DNA from: JAICMB01 sp035295125
GTDB taxonomy: Bacteria; Acidobacteriota; Terriglobia; Bryobacterales; Bryobacteraceae
DNA: 64,000 bases
Direction: 5' to 3'
Assembly (NCBI GenBank): GCA_035295125.1
Contig: DATGJP010000115.1
Location: 129,439-193,438, forward strand
The notes under the pieces are model-generated. The model did not search any database, was not told the origin of the DNA, and saw nothing but the letters and a program-made list of their open reading frames with translations. A program made the translations under genes and the position numbers. This document shows positions 18,661 to 27,897 of this stretch, one piece after another (positions within the stretch are counted from its first letter, which is position 1; each line of letters opens with the position of its first letter).

Positions 18661-18688
18661 AGTTGATTCCTATTAGTTGATTCCTATT
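18661..18688. repeat. Tandem 14-bp direct repeat in the divergent promoter region
   Basis: AGTTGATTCCTATT occurs twice back to back, followed by an A/T-rich step. On the minus strand the run just upstream reads ATATAATAGG, so the repeat may overlap a promoter for the TonB receptor or hold tandem regulator sites. No other element was recognised in the 198-bp gap between the receptor and the MetE-like gene. Confidence 0.6.
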
Positions 18689-18758
18689 ATATGCGACCCC
18701 TCGCACTAGTCAACTGCCTCGCGGTTGAATACACCCCGGCGTAGAATGGCTGTGACCC

Positions 18759-19961
18759 ATGTTTACAGCAACTGCGGACCTGATTCTCCCCAGCACCACA
18801 ACCGGATCGTTTCCCCGGCCACGCTGGTTCGATGTCAGTATGTGGGGCCGGCCGCTCGACACCTGCATCCTCGACGTCCGGTTTCGCGAGAAATTCCAGG
18901 ACGCCATGGCTGTCGTGATCGCCGACCAGGAGCGCGCCGGCCTGGACATTCTTACCCACGGTGATCTGCACGTCGACGAGGATATGGCCGGACGCGCCTG
19001 GCATCACTATCCGCTGCAGCGCTGGGCCGGTTTCGAAGGCGACTACCTGCAGCCGGAAGAAACCACTGCCCCGTGGCTGCATTACCCTCCCGGCACGTTG
19101 CTCAACGAGATCTACACCGGCTGGCGCTGGCCGCACGTCGTCGACCGCATTGAACACCGCCCGCTCGACTATCCCAAGATCTGGCGCATCGCGCAAAGCA
19201 AGACCCGCAAACCCGTGAAGTTCGGCACCTGCTGCTCCCAGGTGATGGCCTTGTTTCTCGATATCCATACGCCGAAGTACAAGGACAAACGACAGGTAAT
19301 TTGGGACATGGCGGAGGCCATGAACAAGGAACTGCTTGCCCTCCGCGCCGCCGGTTGCCGTTGCATCCAGATCGAAGAGCCCACGTTCCACTTCATGGCC
19401 AACACCTACGGCAAAGATCATGACGAGGTGAAATTCATGGTGGATGCCTTCAACCGCGAAGTCGAGGGACTGGACGACGTGGAACTCTGGATTCACACCT
19501 GCTGGGGCAATCCCAACATGCAGCGCGTCATGGAGGACACCAGCTATGCCAACTCCATTGAGATCTACCTGGAACGGTGCCGCGGCGATGTCTGGACCCT
19601 CGAAATGAAGGATCGCAATCAGGCCGATCTGGAACTTTTCGAGCCGTTCAAACACGATCTCAAAAAGAAGATCTGCATCGGCGCGGTCAGTCATCGCGTC
19701 TTGCAAGCGGATCGGCCCGAGGATGTAGCCGCCGAAATTCGCAAAGCCCTGAAATACATTCCACCCGAGCGCCTGGTCATATCGAGCGATTGTGGCTTTG
19801 GCCGCCAGGGCTGTAATCGCGAAATCGCGTTCTATAAAGCCACCGCCATCCCCCAGGGGTGCAATATCGTCAGGCGCGAACTCGGCTTGCCGGTCTCCTA
19901 CGTTCCCGCCGCTGACCCGATGCTCCAGATCGATGTGGTGCCGGGACGCGATGGACACTGA
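18759..19961 (+). CDS. MetE C-terminal-like cobalamin-independent methyltransferase
   Basis: 400 aa, matching the C-terminal catalytic half of cobalamin-independent methionine synthase without the N-terminal half. The zinc-site residues are present: His and Cys in WIHTCWGN, Glu in VWTLEMKDRN, and Cys in VISSDCGFG. The opening LPSTTTGSFPRPRW is the usual folded start of this family. Stand-alone members transfer methyl groups to thiols such as homocysteine, but the methyl donor often differs from methyltetrahydrofolate, so full MetE activity is not claimed. No clear SD lies before ATG 18759. A decayed copy of its 3' end lies 0.8 kb downstream. Confidence 0.9.
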   Translation: MFTATADLILPSTTTGSFPRPRWFDVSMWGRPLDTCILDVRFREKFQDAMAVVIADQERAGLDILTHGDLHVDEDMAGRAWHHYPLQRWAGFEGDYLQPEETTAPWLHYPPGTLLNEIYTGWRWPHVVDRIEHRPLDYPKIWRIAQSKTRKPVKFGTCCSQVMALFLDIHTPKYKDKRQVIWDMAEAMNKELLALRAAGCRCIQIEEPTFHFMANTYGKDHDEVKFMVDAFNREVEGLDDVELWIHTCWGNPNMQRVMEDTSYANSIEIYLERCRGDVWTLEMKDRNQADLELFEPFKHDLKKKICIGAVSHRVLQADRPEDVAAEIRKALKYIPPERLVISSDCGFGRQGCNREIAFYKATAIPQGCNIVRRELGLPVSYVPAADPMLQIDVVPGRDGH

Positions 19962-20589
19962 CCGCACCTAGCCGTACGCCTTGCGAGGTCATATGCCGCA
20001 GAGCGATGCGAGTCCAGCGTTGCTCACCACTCCGCGACGGATCGCTCGCGCTGGAGCAATCTATGTGGCAGGGACGCAAACGATACGAATATGGGGTATG
20101 CCGATTGCATCACGCGGAAGGCCAACACCGCATCAGCCCATGACGGCTCCGCCAAGGCTATGAAGGCCGTAAGATGATCGGCTTGACTTTTGGCAGCCCG
20201 TGCCGTCACGCGAGCGCCGTAGCCCTCGATGGTGTGGCTATCCAATAAGCGGCGACTCATCACAGAAGAACGGAATACGGGCGTGGTACGTTTAACCATG
20301 CCCCAATGGCGAAAGACGCTTAAATTTCGTGCAGCGTCGCTAGTGGACGATATCGCCCCTCGTCCCCGACGAGAAGTTGTTCCAACTCTGATTCTTGTAG
20401 TGATCGGTCCAACCCCAACTGGACGGATTGAAGGTGCTATATCCCGGGAAGTGACTTGCAATTGCTTATTGAAACTGGGAAGCGCCCAATAACCCACGTC
20501 TCCGGAGTCTTCATAGCTCATGACCTTGTATGTAAGTTCATCACAAGGGTGGATCCGGCGGGAACGCCACCGGTCTTCACGAAGCTGCC
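19962..20589. other. Gene-poor stretch with no recognised content
   Basis: About 630 bp with several short open frames on both strands, the longest on the minus strand at about 20024-20521. None has an SD, a recognisable domain or convincing amino acid composition. Its position between an intact gene and its decayed copy suggests degraded sequence, perhaps the older 5' part of that copy, but I could not align it. Confidence 0.4.
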
Positions 20590-20775
20590 CGATGTGGGGT
20601 GGTCGGTCCGGCCGTGGGACATACCCACACGAGAAACAGCGTCGTGCGCTGCGATGGTAGTTCCAACATCGCGCGTTGAAACGGGTATTGGATGTGTGCG
20701 TTCGGCTTGCCCGCGTCGTATGTCGCAGCCGCCGATCCTTTGCCTCAGATCGATCTCATTCCCGGCCGGGACGTT
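20590..20775 (+). pseudogene. Remnant of a second MetE-C-like gene (3' end)
   Basis: Translation at 20704-20772 reads GLPASYVAAADP and QIDLIPGRD, aligning with GLPVSYVPAADP and QIDVVPGRD at the C-terminus of the intact enzyme at 18759-19961; 17 of 23 aligned residues agree. Upstream, in a different frame, RETASCAAMVVP resembles REIAFYKATAIP of the intact protein. So at least one frameshift separates the pieces and the rest is unrecognisable. The 5' limit is approximate. Confidence 0.65.
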
Positions 20776-20806
20776 CGCCAAACTAAACTCGTCGCGAGGA
20801 GGTCCC

Positions 20807-21268
20807 ATGTCGGACGAAAACAAGGCCTTAGTTCATCGCTGGATTAAAGAGGTATGGAACGAAGGTCGCGAACAGACCATCGACGAACTATTCGCTCCTG
20901 ACTCCATAGCCGAAGGAATCGGCGAAACGGACCAGGAAGTCCGTGGGCCGGAGGCGTTCCGCCAATTCTATCGCAACATGCGTTCCCTGCTTCCGGAAGT
21001 GCACATTCAGGTAGAAGACACAGTAGCCGAAGGCGACAAGGTTGTAGCACGCCTGACGCTCGAAGGAACGCACACCGGCTCCGGCATGGGAACCCGCGGC
21101 ACCGGGCATCGAGTTAAGGTCCGAGGTGTTGTGATACTTCAAATTACTGGCGGCCGCATCGTGCACGGCTGGAATTACTGGGATCAGCTCGCCTTTCTGC
21201 GCCAGATCGGCGCCCCAGCTGCCAGCCCCGCTCCGACCGTCGATCGGTTTTTGGAGCACGGCCGCTAA
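20807..21268 (+). CDS. SnoaL-like ester cyclase family protein
   Basis: 153 aa from ATG 20807, chosen because AGGAGG at 20797-20802 sits 4 nt upstream and because MSDENKALVHRWIKEVWNEG is a typical family start. The frame is open further up but that part overlaps the MetE-like remnant. The cone-shaped NTF2-like fold is recognisable from KALVHRWIKEVWNEG, FAPDSIAEG, GPEAFRQFYRNMRSLLPE, VAEGDKVVARLTLEGTH and GGRIVHGWNYWDQLAFLRQ. Members named ester cyclase or SnoaL-like are mostly uncharacterised small-molecule binders or cyclases, and no substrate can be inferred here. It appears to be a single-gene unit. Confidence 0.88.
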   Translation: MSDENKALVHRWIKEVWNEGREQTIDELFAPDSIAEGIGETDQEVRGPEAFRQFYRNMRSLLPEVHIQVEDTVAEGDKVVARLTLEGTHTGSGMGTRGTGHRVKVRGVVILQITGGRIVHGWNYWDQLAFLRQIGAPAASPAPTVDRFLEHGR

Positions 21269-21271
21269 CGC

Positions 21272-21285
21272 CGAACTTCGGTTCG
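21272..21285 (+). terminator. UUCG-capped hairpin after the SnoaL-like gene
   Basis: CGAAC-TTCG-GTTCG begins 3 nt after the stop codon. The TTCG loop gives an unusually stable 5-bp hairpin. There is no T-run after it, so termination efficiency is doubtful; it may instead protect the transcript 3' end. Confidence 0.35.
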
Positions 21286-21364
21286 TCGCCCGATCCAAAC
21301 CGCTCCGGAGGAAATTGGTCCCGCGGTAGGAGCGGCCCGTCCCCATATCCCTACCCAACTGAAC

Positions 21365-23851
21365 TTATGGCGCAAAATACGCGTTGATATCGACGATTAA
21401 GTCCGTACTGTTCGTCACGAACACGCTTACCGCTCCACTGCTCCCGGCCGGAACGATCGCAGCGTTTGCCACCACTTTCCCCGCTGGCGAATTCAGCGTT
21501 GAAACGTTCGGTTGAACTTGCGTTGCGGGCCAGATTGTCAGGAACCCCAGCGTACCTGCCGACGGAACTACCGTCACATTGAGCGAATAGGCCAGGCCTG
21601 CCAGTGACACCCCGCAGACACTCGCTTGGACAGGAAACGTACGCGTCGCTCCTCCCGCCACGCTCGGTGAACCGAATGGACCGTTCGCAAATCGGGTGTC
21701 CACTACACGGCAAGGCGTAAGTGTATACAGTGCCAGGCCTCCAATTGCTCCTGGAGGCGCAAAGTAGCCATTGACATCGACGATTACATCCGTGTCATCC
21801 GTCGCGAAGAAGCTTACGTCCCCATTGGTGCCGGCGGGCACGATCGCCGCGTTCGCAACCACGCTCCCATCGGGTGAATTCAGTGTCGAAACTACCGGCT
21901 GCGTTCGCCCCGCCGGCCACACAGTGAGATACCCCAGTGGCCTTCTGGGAACAACCGTGATGTTCATCGAGTATGCCTGTGCGTTGTTGGGAAGGCCGCA
22001 AGGGCTCGACGCGATCGGGAAGGTACGCACCGTGCCCCCGCTGACCAGGGGACCGCTTAACGGGCCGGTCACCCCGCGTGTATCGGCGACGCGGCAGGGC
22101 GCCACCGGATAGAAGGAGAGGCTGCCGAGTGTTGCCGCCGGCCCAAAGTAGCCGTTGATGTCGATGATTACGTCGGCAGTGTTGCTCACGAACACGTTGA
22201 TCGCGCTGTTCACGCCCGCTGGAACAATTGCGGCGTTGGCTACGATCCGGCCATCGAAAGAATTCAATGTGGAGACTACAGGCTGGGTCTGTCCCGCCGG
22301 CCATACAGTCAAATATTGTAGTCCGCCGTGGGGCACAACCGTGATGTTCAGCGAATAAGCTTGCGCGCCAGCAGGAATACCACAGGCGCTTTGGGAAATC
22401 GGCACGGTTCGCATAGTTCCGCCGGAGATCGAGGGTCCGCCGAAGGTTCCAAACGCATCACGCGTGTCCATGATGCGGCAGGGCGTGACCGGCACGAACT
22501 GCGCCCCGGACGTCGTCGTCGAACCCGTCGTGAACGACCAGATGATCGACGCCGTCGTCCCCGCCGTGTTCTTCGCGTTAATTTGCCAGTAATACGTCGT
22601 GTTGGGGTTGAGCTGACCCGGCGAATAGGCAAGTCTCGTCGTGTTCATTACGAAAGGCGGAGGGTTCGCGGGGCCGAAGTAGACGTCGTAAGAGGTCGCA
22701 CCGCTAGCAGCCCCCCACGTGAGTGCAGTATTCAAACCGACACCAGAGGCACCCTGAGATGGCGTGAAGACCGTGACCGCAGAAGGAGGAGGAATGGGCG
22801 GGCTGAGCGAAGCGACCGTGGGTATCGCCGCATTGTCGTTCGCAACATATACGATGCCGAGGCCGCCGATTGCGAGCCCTGCCGGGGAATCGATCGGAGA
22901 TCCCATGGAGATGCTTGTTATGGTGGCGCCCGGGTTAATGAGCCGGACACGGCCGCTGTTCAGTTCAGTTACGAAAACGTCGCCTGAGGAGTCCACTGCG
23001 ACGTGCCAGGGGCTGTTTAGACCGGCCTGGCTTGCCGGACCTCCATCACCCACGTCGTTTGACGAGCCATTCCCGGCAATCGTCGTGATAATGCCGCCCG
23101 ATACTCTCCGAATCCGATTGCCGCCGGAATCGGCAATGTATATGTTTCCTGCGCCGTCCACAGCAACGCCGAGCGGCCGCGACAGATTGGCGCTTGTCGC
23201 CGCCCCCCCGTCGCCTAGCGCGCAGCACAGTCCGCCGCCGGCAACGGTGGTGATTGTTCCACGGGAAATCTTCCGTATTAGGTTGTAGTTGCTGCTGGCT
23301 TGTGCAACATAAATATTGCCTGAACTATCCAGCGCGAGGCCCCACGGCACCGCGATGTACGCATTCATAGCTGGCCCACCATCGCCCAGGTTGCAGCAGG
23401 CGGCGCCTCCCGCGATGGTCGTGATGGTGCCGGTCGTGTCGACCTCGCGAATACGATAGAGACCGAAGGCAGTGTCAGCGATGAACAAATCGCCAGCGGC
23501 ATCGGAGGCGATTGCAGTGGGTGATAGCGCTGCCTGCGTGGCGGGGATCCCCTCACCAAGGCCGGTTCCGCCACCAGCGACGGTTGCGATTTGGCCGGTC
23601 TTATTGACTTTTCGAATCAGCCCAGCCGAGACAATATAGAGGTTTCCCACAGCGTCCGCGGCGACGTCGTAGCAAGGGACCCCTAGAGCGGCGCTGGTGG
23701 CCGAACCACCATCTCCTGCCCCGGGCAGAAAGAACGGATTTGCCCCTCCCGCCACGGTCGCAATCGTGTATGTCTGCGCTTGGCAACAGATTGCCATAGG
23801 GACCGTAATCGCAATGGAACAGAACAGTATCGCCCTTGCCTTCGTGCCCAT
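21365..23851 (-). CDS. Secreted NHL-propeller/fibronectin-like protein with three C-terminal repeats
   Basis: About 828 aa from ATG 23851, supported by AGGAGAAG upstream and a signal peptide ending CCQAQ; the open frame extends further but without SD or signal. Residues to about 360 are five or six NHL repeats (DAVGNLYIVSAGLIRKV, DGAGNIYIADSGGNRIRRV, DSSGDVFVTELNSGRVRLI), each preceded by TVAGGG/GDGGPA linkers. A fibronectin-like domain follows (GVGLNTALTWGAASGATSY, YYWQINAKNTAG). The last third is three copies of a module of about 120 aa with TPCRxxDTR, NITVVP, LTVWPAGQTQP, STLNS and VANAAIVPAG. An extracellular or cell-surface role is likely. It is the last gene of a minus-strand trio with a caspase-like protease. 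Confidence 0.9.
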   Translation of the reverse strand: MGTKARAILFCSIAITVPMAICCQAQTYTIATVAGGANPFFLPGAGDGGSATSAALGVPCYDVAADAVGNLYIVSAGLIRKVNKTGQIATVAGGGTGLGEGIPATQAALSPTAIASDAAGDLFIADTAFGLYRIREVDTTGTITTIAGGAACCNLGDGGPAMNAYIAVPWGLALDSSGNIYVAQASSNYNLIRKISRGTITTVAGGGLCCALGDGGAATSANLSRPLGVAVDGAGNIYIADSGGNRIRRVSGGIITTIAGNGSSNDVGDGGPASQAGLNSPWHVAVDSSGDVFVTELNSGRVRLINPGATITSISMGSPIDSPAGLAIGGLGIVYVANDNAAIPTVASLSPPIPPPSAVTVFTPSQGASGVGLNTALTWGAASGATSYDVYFGPANPPPFVMNTTRLAYSPGQLNPNTTYYWQINAKNTAGTTASIIWSFTTGSTTTSGAQFVPVTPCRIMDTRDAFGTFGGPSISGGTMRTVPISQSACGIPAGAQAYSLNITVVPHGGLQYLTVWPAGQTQPVVSTLNSFDGRIVANAAIVPAGVNSAINVFVSNTADVIIDINGYFGPAATLGSLSFYPVAPCRVADTRGVTGPLSGPLVSGGTVRTFPIASSPCGLPNNAQAYSMNITVVPRRPLGYLTVWPAGRTQPVVSTLNSPDGSVVANAAIVPAGTNGDVSFFATDDTDVIVDVNGYFAPPGAIGGLALYTLTPCRVVDTRFANGPFGSPSVAGGATRTFPVQASVCGVSLAGLAYSLNVTVVPSAGTLGFLTIWPATQVQPNVSTLNSPAGKVVANAAIVPAGSSGAVSVFVTNSTDLIVDINAYFAP

Positions 23852-23882
23852 CAGTCTTCTCCTGGGTTGAAAATGATTCGTT

Positions 23883-24578
23883 CTACTGCGTGAGCGTGAA
23901 CGTGATCTGGTCTTGCGGTGTACTGCTGTCAGTCCCAAACGATGTAAAACTGACGAACGTAATTGTGTTTCCAACCTGGCTCACACCAATAAGTGTGTTC
24001 TGCACCCAGGCGCCATTGTCGGAGTTACAACGCGAACTGGCGGTTCCATAGCTATAAGCCGTGGACGTGAGGCCAACCCTACTGATCCTGGCGGCAAGCG
24101 GATTATTGGCCATCGGGCCGACGTACCACGTCGCGGTCCCGGGAAATGTGCAGATGTCGGCGCCAGCCGCCGAAGTCAGGGTCCAAACCGTCGCGCCGCC
24201 GTCAGTTACTCCGGGGCCGGCAACGGTCACTAATGCTTTCCCGCTCAGGATATTGCTAGGCCCTGCATAGTTGCCCGCTCGGAACCCCGAGGCAATCAGA
24301 GTCGGAGCCGGAACAACCTGCGGGAATCCCGCAGCCAATGTCAAATTTCCGTTCGAATCCACATTGAACTTCATCGTGAGGTTGACGTAGATCGTGACGC
24401 CGGGAGCGATGACCACCGGCACCTGGGTCGCGGTCACGGTATTTCCGGAGCCCGTCAATGCGGACCGCTCAAACAGTGCGAACGGGGGCGTCGGCGACTG
24501 GGCGAAAGACACTACACTCAAGACGGGCAGAACCGCCACCAAGACCATCTGCCTTAAAATTCCAGAAGGTAAATTCAT
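23883..24578 (-). CDS. Small secreted protein of unknown function
   Basis: About 231 aa from ATG 24578, chosen for GGAGAGG just upstream and because it starts a signal peptide (MVLVAVLPVLSVVSFAQ). The mature part is rich in Thr, Ser, Gly and Val and predicted all-beta (TIYVNLTMKFNVDSNGNLTL, GKALVTVAGPGVTDGG, NTITFVSFTSFGTDSS), with two cysteines that could form a disulfide. I recognise no family. It sits 31 nt before the NHL surface protein and 50 nt after the caspase-like gene on the same strand, so the three are probably co-expressed; it could be a surface subunit or a substrate, but that is only position-based. Confidence 0.8.
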   Translation of the reverse strand: MNLPSGILRQMVLVAVLPVLSVVSFAQSPTPPFALFERSALTGSGNTVTATQVPVVIAPGVTIYVNLTMKFNVDSNGNLTLAAGFPQVVPAPTLIASGFRAGNYAGPSNILSGKALVTVAGPGVTDGGATVWTLTSAAGADICTFPGTATWYVGPMANNPLAARISRVGLTSTAYSYGTASSRCNSDNGAWVQNTLIGVSQVGNTITFVSFTSFGTDSSTPQDQITFTLTQ

Positions 24579-24628
24579 CGTATCCTCTCCTTTTTTCTTG
24601 ATTGACACTGCAATAACCAGGGCCGCCG

Positions 24629-26434
24629 TCACCGCTCTGCCCTCGATAAGATCTTGAGACCCGCGCTCGCGCGCAAACCCGAAGCCCGGCCGATCAGATC
24701 CAAAAAACGCCCATATCGAGCATCGTCGGCCTCAAAGGTCGGACACTGCGGCGAACCGCCTGAAGCGGCCTGACACCGGAAATCATCGAAGCCGGCAGGT
24801 TTCTCGGCAAAAGCGAAAGCCTTGAGGAACTCAGTTCCCAAAGGACGGCGTACCTGTGCGCGCAGGATTTCGATGGATGTACGGGCCATCTTCTCGATCT
24901 TCAAATCTCGCGCGGCAGGGTCTGGGAATAGCTCCGGATCGCCCGGCCCAGGATAAAGAACCGTGACAGCCCCGGCACTGTCGATATCCGTCACCAAAAG
25001 GTGAGTACCGGCCCCTCCTGCAACCGAAATTGCCACGGTCTCGCCCTGCAAGAATTCCGACCGGTAGTCCTGTTTGATCTTCCCGGACGCGTCGGTCGCC
25101 GAAATATCCAGGCTCAGCGGAAAATCTTGCTTTGGAAACTCGAGTGCCAGTAGCTTTTCAACATCGGCCTGTCGCGCGACGCGTTTCAATAATTGCGGTA
25201 CTTCGCTCAGCGCATATTCGCGGATGAGTGCCAGCGTGCGATGGTAGAGAAACAGCCGGTTTTGCCGCGCCACAACAAGCACGTCGAAACGTCCATGCGA
25301 GAGAATGATGCCCGGGAACGCGGCGATGCGCGCGCGCAGTTGGTCATCGACGTTGTCGAGAGCAACGGCGACTCCTCCCGCGACGGGACGAGGCTCTGAC
25401 GGTTCTTTGTGGGCTACGACGGGCGCACTCCCGATTCGGAAGAGGGCCTGCCGCATGGCTGCCGGACTGGGCGCAAGCGCCTGGGGACGCTGTGTCCAGA
25501 ATGCTTCCATGCGGGCGCGGATAGCACCAAAGAGTTGCTCGTAAGTGATGACACCCAGGCCGCCCTGAGCGGCACTACTCTGCAAAGACGCTAGCAGCGC
25601 GTCGGTAAATGCGCCGTGTGGCTGTCCATCGATGGTCTGAAAACGTCCGCTACGGAGCATCTCGCCAGAGATGTCCGCAGCCGTTTGGTTTCTCGATGCG
25701 GCGCTGAATGATATGACGTTGCGGTAGGGATACTCTTCCCCACCCGCGACACCCTTTGCTCTCAATTCCGGTGATTCCTTGGGTGCAGGCTCCGAGTCAG
25801 CCCGCTGCGGTGGGAGCAGCCTCATAATATTGAATCCGCGAGGCTCGCCTTCCCAGGCGCGAATGTCGCGCGCGCTGTTTTCCGAATAACATGCGTCCAA
25901 AACGACCCATGCCGACGCTTCAGGATTCAACCGGGAGAGAATCGGCTTGACGTCGCGATCGCCGACGATCAGGGAGGCCACCACCCGTCGGGCCGACGAC
26001 ACATCCACATCGTGCGGAGCCAGCGCGCCCGAGTTTGGACCAATATTGGCCGCCACGATGCGCATGCCTTCATCGAAAGCGCTGGTTCCATGGCCACTGA
26101 AATAGAAGAAGACCTGGTCCCCGGGTTTTGCCCGCTTCACAAGCGCTTCGAGGCTGGAAAGTACCGCTGCGCGCGTCGCCTTCTCGTCGGTTAAAGTGAT
26201 GAGGTTCTCCGGCGTAATTGCATACTGTCGGACCAGCATCGCTGACATTGATGCAACATCGTGCCGCGGACCCTGCAAATCAAGCCTTCCGTTGAGAGCG
26301 GCGTAGCGCCCGACACCCACCAGAAGCGCATACTGCGCCGCGCACCCCATCGTGGCAGTGGCGGCAGCAATTAGCGTCATCGCAAACAAACGCCGGATTC
26401 CATGAACTCCGCTTCGCGGCTTTCTAGTGGTCAT
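24629..26434 (-). CDS. Secreted caspase-like (metacaspase p20) protease A
   Basis: 601 aa. A hydrophobic N-terminus (residues 15-34) ends in TMGCAAQ, a signal peptide or weak lipobox. Residues about 35-300 are a clan CD caspase fold: YALLVGVGRY as first strand, catalytic His in VFFYFSGHG (His 115) and catalytic Cys in AWVVLDACYSEN (Cys 182). The C-terminal half (from about 390) has RFDVLVVARQNRLFLYHR and a beta region with GETVAISVAGGAGTHLLVTD, resembling the DUF4384 domain often fused to secreted caspases. Such bacterial enzymes cut after basic or acidic residues; specificity cannot be read here. It is divergent from the second caspase operon across 185 bp. Confidence 0.9.
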   Translation of the reverse strand: MTTRKPRSGVHGIRRLFAMTLIAAATATMGCAAQYALLVGVGRYAALNGRLDLQGPRHDVASMSAMLVRQYAITPENLITLTDEKATRAAVLSSLEALVKRAKPGDQVFFYFSGHGTSAFDEGMRIVAANIGPNSGALAPHDVDVSSARRVVASLIVGDRDVKPILSRLNPEASAWVVLDACYSENSARDIRAWEGEPRGFNIMRLLPPQRADSEPAPKESPELRAKGVAGGEEYPYRNVISFSAASRNQTAADISGEMLRSGRFQTIDGQPHGAFTDALLASLQSSAAQGGLGVITYEQLFGAIRARMEAFWTQRPQALAPSPAAMRQALFRIGSAPVVAHKEPSEPRPVAGGVAVALDNVDDQLRARIAAFPGIILSHGRFDVLVVARQNRLFLYHRTLALIREYALSEVPQLLKRVARQADVEKLLALEFPKQDFPLSLDISATDASGKIKQDYRSEFLQGETVAISVAGGAGTHLLVTDIDSAGAVTVLYPGPGDPELFPDPAARDLKIEKMARTSIEILRAQVRRPLGTEFLKAFAFAEKPAGFDDFRCQAASGGSPQCPTFEADDARYGRFLDLIGRASGLRASAGLKILSRAER

Positions 26435-26619
26435 GAAAGGATCCCGTTAAGCAGATTGCCGGGCCGCACACAGCCTATATGGGCGCACACGGGCATTGCT
26501 TACATTGCCGCGAAACTTTTTTTTCGAGCAGCAACGTTCAGAGAATGTAATGAGCCGCCAATTCATCCCATATACCTGCGTCAACGTTGCACAGAGATTA
26601 CGCCGGAAGGAAACTGCTA
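26435..26619. promoter_or_regulatory. Divergent promoter region between the two caspase units
   Basis: 185 bp upstream of caspase A (minus) and the plus-strand unit. It includes two similar segments (CGCACACAGCC, CGCACACGGGC) around a TATATGG step and an A/T-rich run of eight T. No convincing -35/-10 pair could be assigned. GGAAGG at 26605-26610 serves as SD for the plus-strand gene. Confidence 0.35.
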
Positions 26620-27897
26620 ATGCGAACCAGACTCACCGTGATCCTGGCAGGCATTGTCTTCGCTGGTCCGGTGGCCCAAGGTCAACTACGAGGTTTGCTC
26701 AGCGGCCCCAGAATGGCGAAGGTGACGCGGCTGGTGCCTCCCACGATCAACTTGGCCCACCGGCGAATCCGCATTGAATCGAAAGTCGTGGGCCGCATCG
26801 CCGATGGCGATAGCTTGCCTAATCTACTCACAACTAAGCTCGTCGCCCAGATCCAGCACGACCCCAGGATCACGATCGACGAAGTCAAACCGCAGACCAT
26901 CCTCAGTTTCGCAATCACAAACGGGTACATCGAAACCTTTCAGGGCACAGCGAATGGACAGTCCTATACCAGTTACCGGGGAAAGATCGATGTTTCCTAC
27001 CAGGCCCTCGACGCGGCTACGAAGCGCGCACTCGATTCGGAGAACCTGAGCGAGACCATCGGTTACGACGAACGTACCAGCAATTCGTGGCGAGACATGT
27101 TTGTGAGAGGAAGCGGCGAAAATCCACCTCGCAGCGCGAACGAGGCCTGGGACCGTCTGGTAAACAAAACGGTCAGGGACATGGGGCAGCGAGTGGCTCC
27201 GATTCAGGAAACGTTCGAGGCTTCGCTGCCGGGCGGCAAAGGTCTGGACCCCATTAAGAACAAAGCGATGAACGGGCTTTGGCAGGAAGTTATTAAGGAT
27301 GCGGAGGAATTCCCGCCACTTCCCAAACCGAGTGACGATGCCGATCGCACCTACCTGATCGCACTCGGAAAAGAGGTGCTGGCTTATAAACTGGCGGTCG
27401 AAGCTGATGATGCCATGAAGGGCAGAATGGATGATATTCCGTGCGCGGCGGCACTCGACCAGCGACATCGCTCACGCGGTTACCTTTACGAATCCAGCAA
27501 GCTCTACAAGGACATACTTCAAGTCAAGCCATCGGACAAGGTCTTTCAGGCGGGCCAGATGCGTGTTTCCCAGGCTCTGACCACCTACGATATCATCGAG
27601 CACAATCAGCCGAATTGCGATATCGGGGCGACGCCGCCACCTCCTCCCGCCAGCAACCCTCTTGAGAACATTCTGGCCTTCTGCAAGGCAGAACCGAAAG
27701 GCTCGTTGCCGCAAATCAAGGAATACATCGAGTCGGATGACTTCCTGCGCGATGCAAAAGGGACCGACTACATGTTTAAGTTTCCTCAGGACGCGATTGC
27801 ACTCGCTAAGGACTGCGGCTCCAGCGCCGCCGCGATCCAAAGCCTGATGCGCGGGCGCCTGGACCCCTCGCGGAAGGTAACGACAACGAAAAAATAA
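26620..27897 (+). CDS. Secreted protein of unknown function, caspase B partner
   Basis: About 425 aa from ATG 26620, preferred because GGAAGGAA lies upstream and the sequence opens with a signal peptide (MRTRLTVILAGIVFAGPVAQ). No family is recognised. The N-terminal third looks like an alpha/beta domain (RIRIESKVVGRIADG, QTILSFAITNGYIETFQG, GKIDVSYQALDAATKRAL), the middle is helical with AYKLAVEADDAMKG, and a PPPPPAS spacer precedes a C-terminal helical piece with two cysteines. Its TAA stop abuts the ATG of caspase B with no gap (TAAATG), so translation is probably coupled. This suggests the two proteins act together, for example as substrate, inhibitor or adaptor. Confidence 0.85.
   Translation: MRTRLTVILAGIVFAGPVAQGQLRGLLSGPRMAKVTRLVPPTINLAHRRIRIESKVVGRIADGDSLPNLLTTKLVAQIQHDPRITIDEVKPQTILSFAITNGYIETFQGTANGQSYTSYRGKIDVSYQALDAATKRALDSENLSETIGYDERTSNSWRDMFVRGSGENPPRSANEAWDRLVNKTVRDMGQRVAPIQETFEASLPGGKGLDPIKNKAMNGLWQEVIKDAEEFPPLPKPSDDADRTYLIALGKEVLAYKLAVEADDAMKGRMDDIPCAAALDQRHRSRGYLYESSKLYKDILQVKPSDKVFQAGQMRVSQALTTYDIIEHNQPNCDIGATPPPPPASNPLENILAFCKAEPKGSLPQIKEYIESDDFLRDAKGTDYMFKFPQDAIALAKDCGSSAAAIQSLMRGRLDPSRKVTTTKK

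Noticed and set aside
18687..19967. A 426-codon open frame on the minus strand opposite the MetE-C-like gene
   Set aside because: It is the antisense shadow of a GC-rich gene with clear zinc-site motifs on the plus strand; it has no domain or SD.
20024..20521. Minus-strand frame of 165 codons as a real gene
   Set aside because: No SD, no domain, odd composition, and it lies in a region that otherwise looks degraded.
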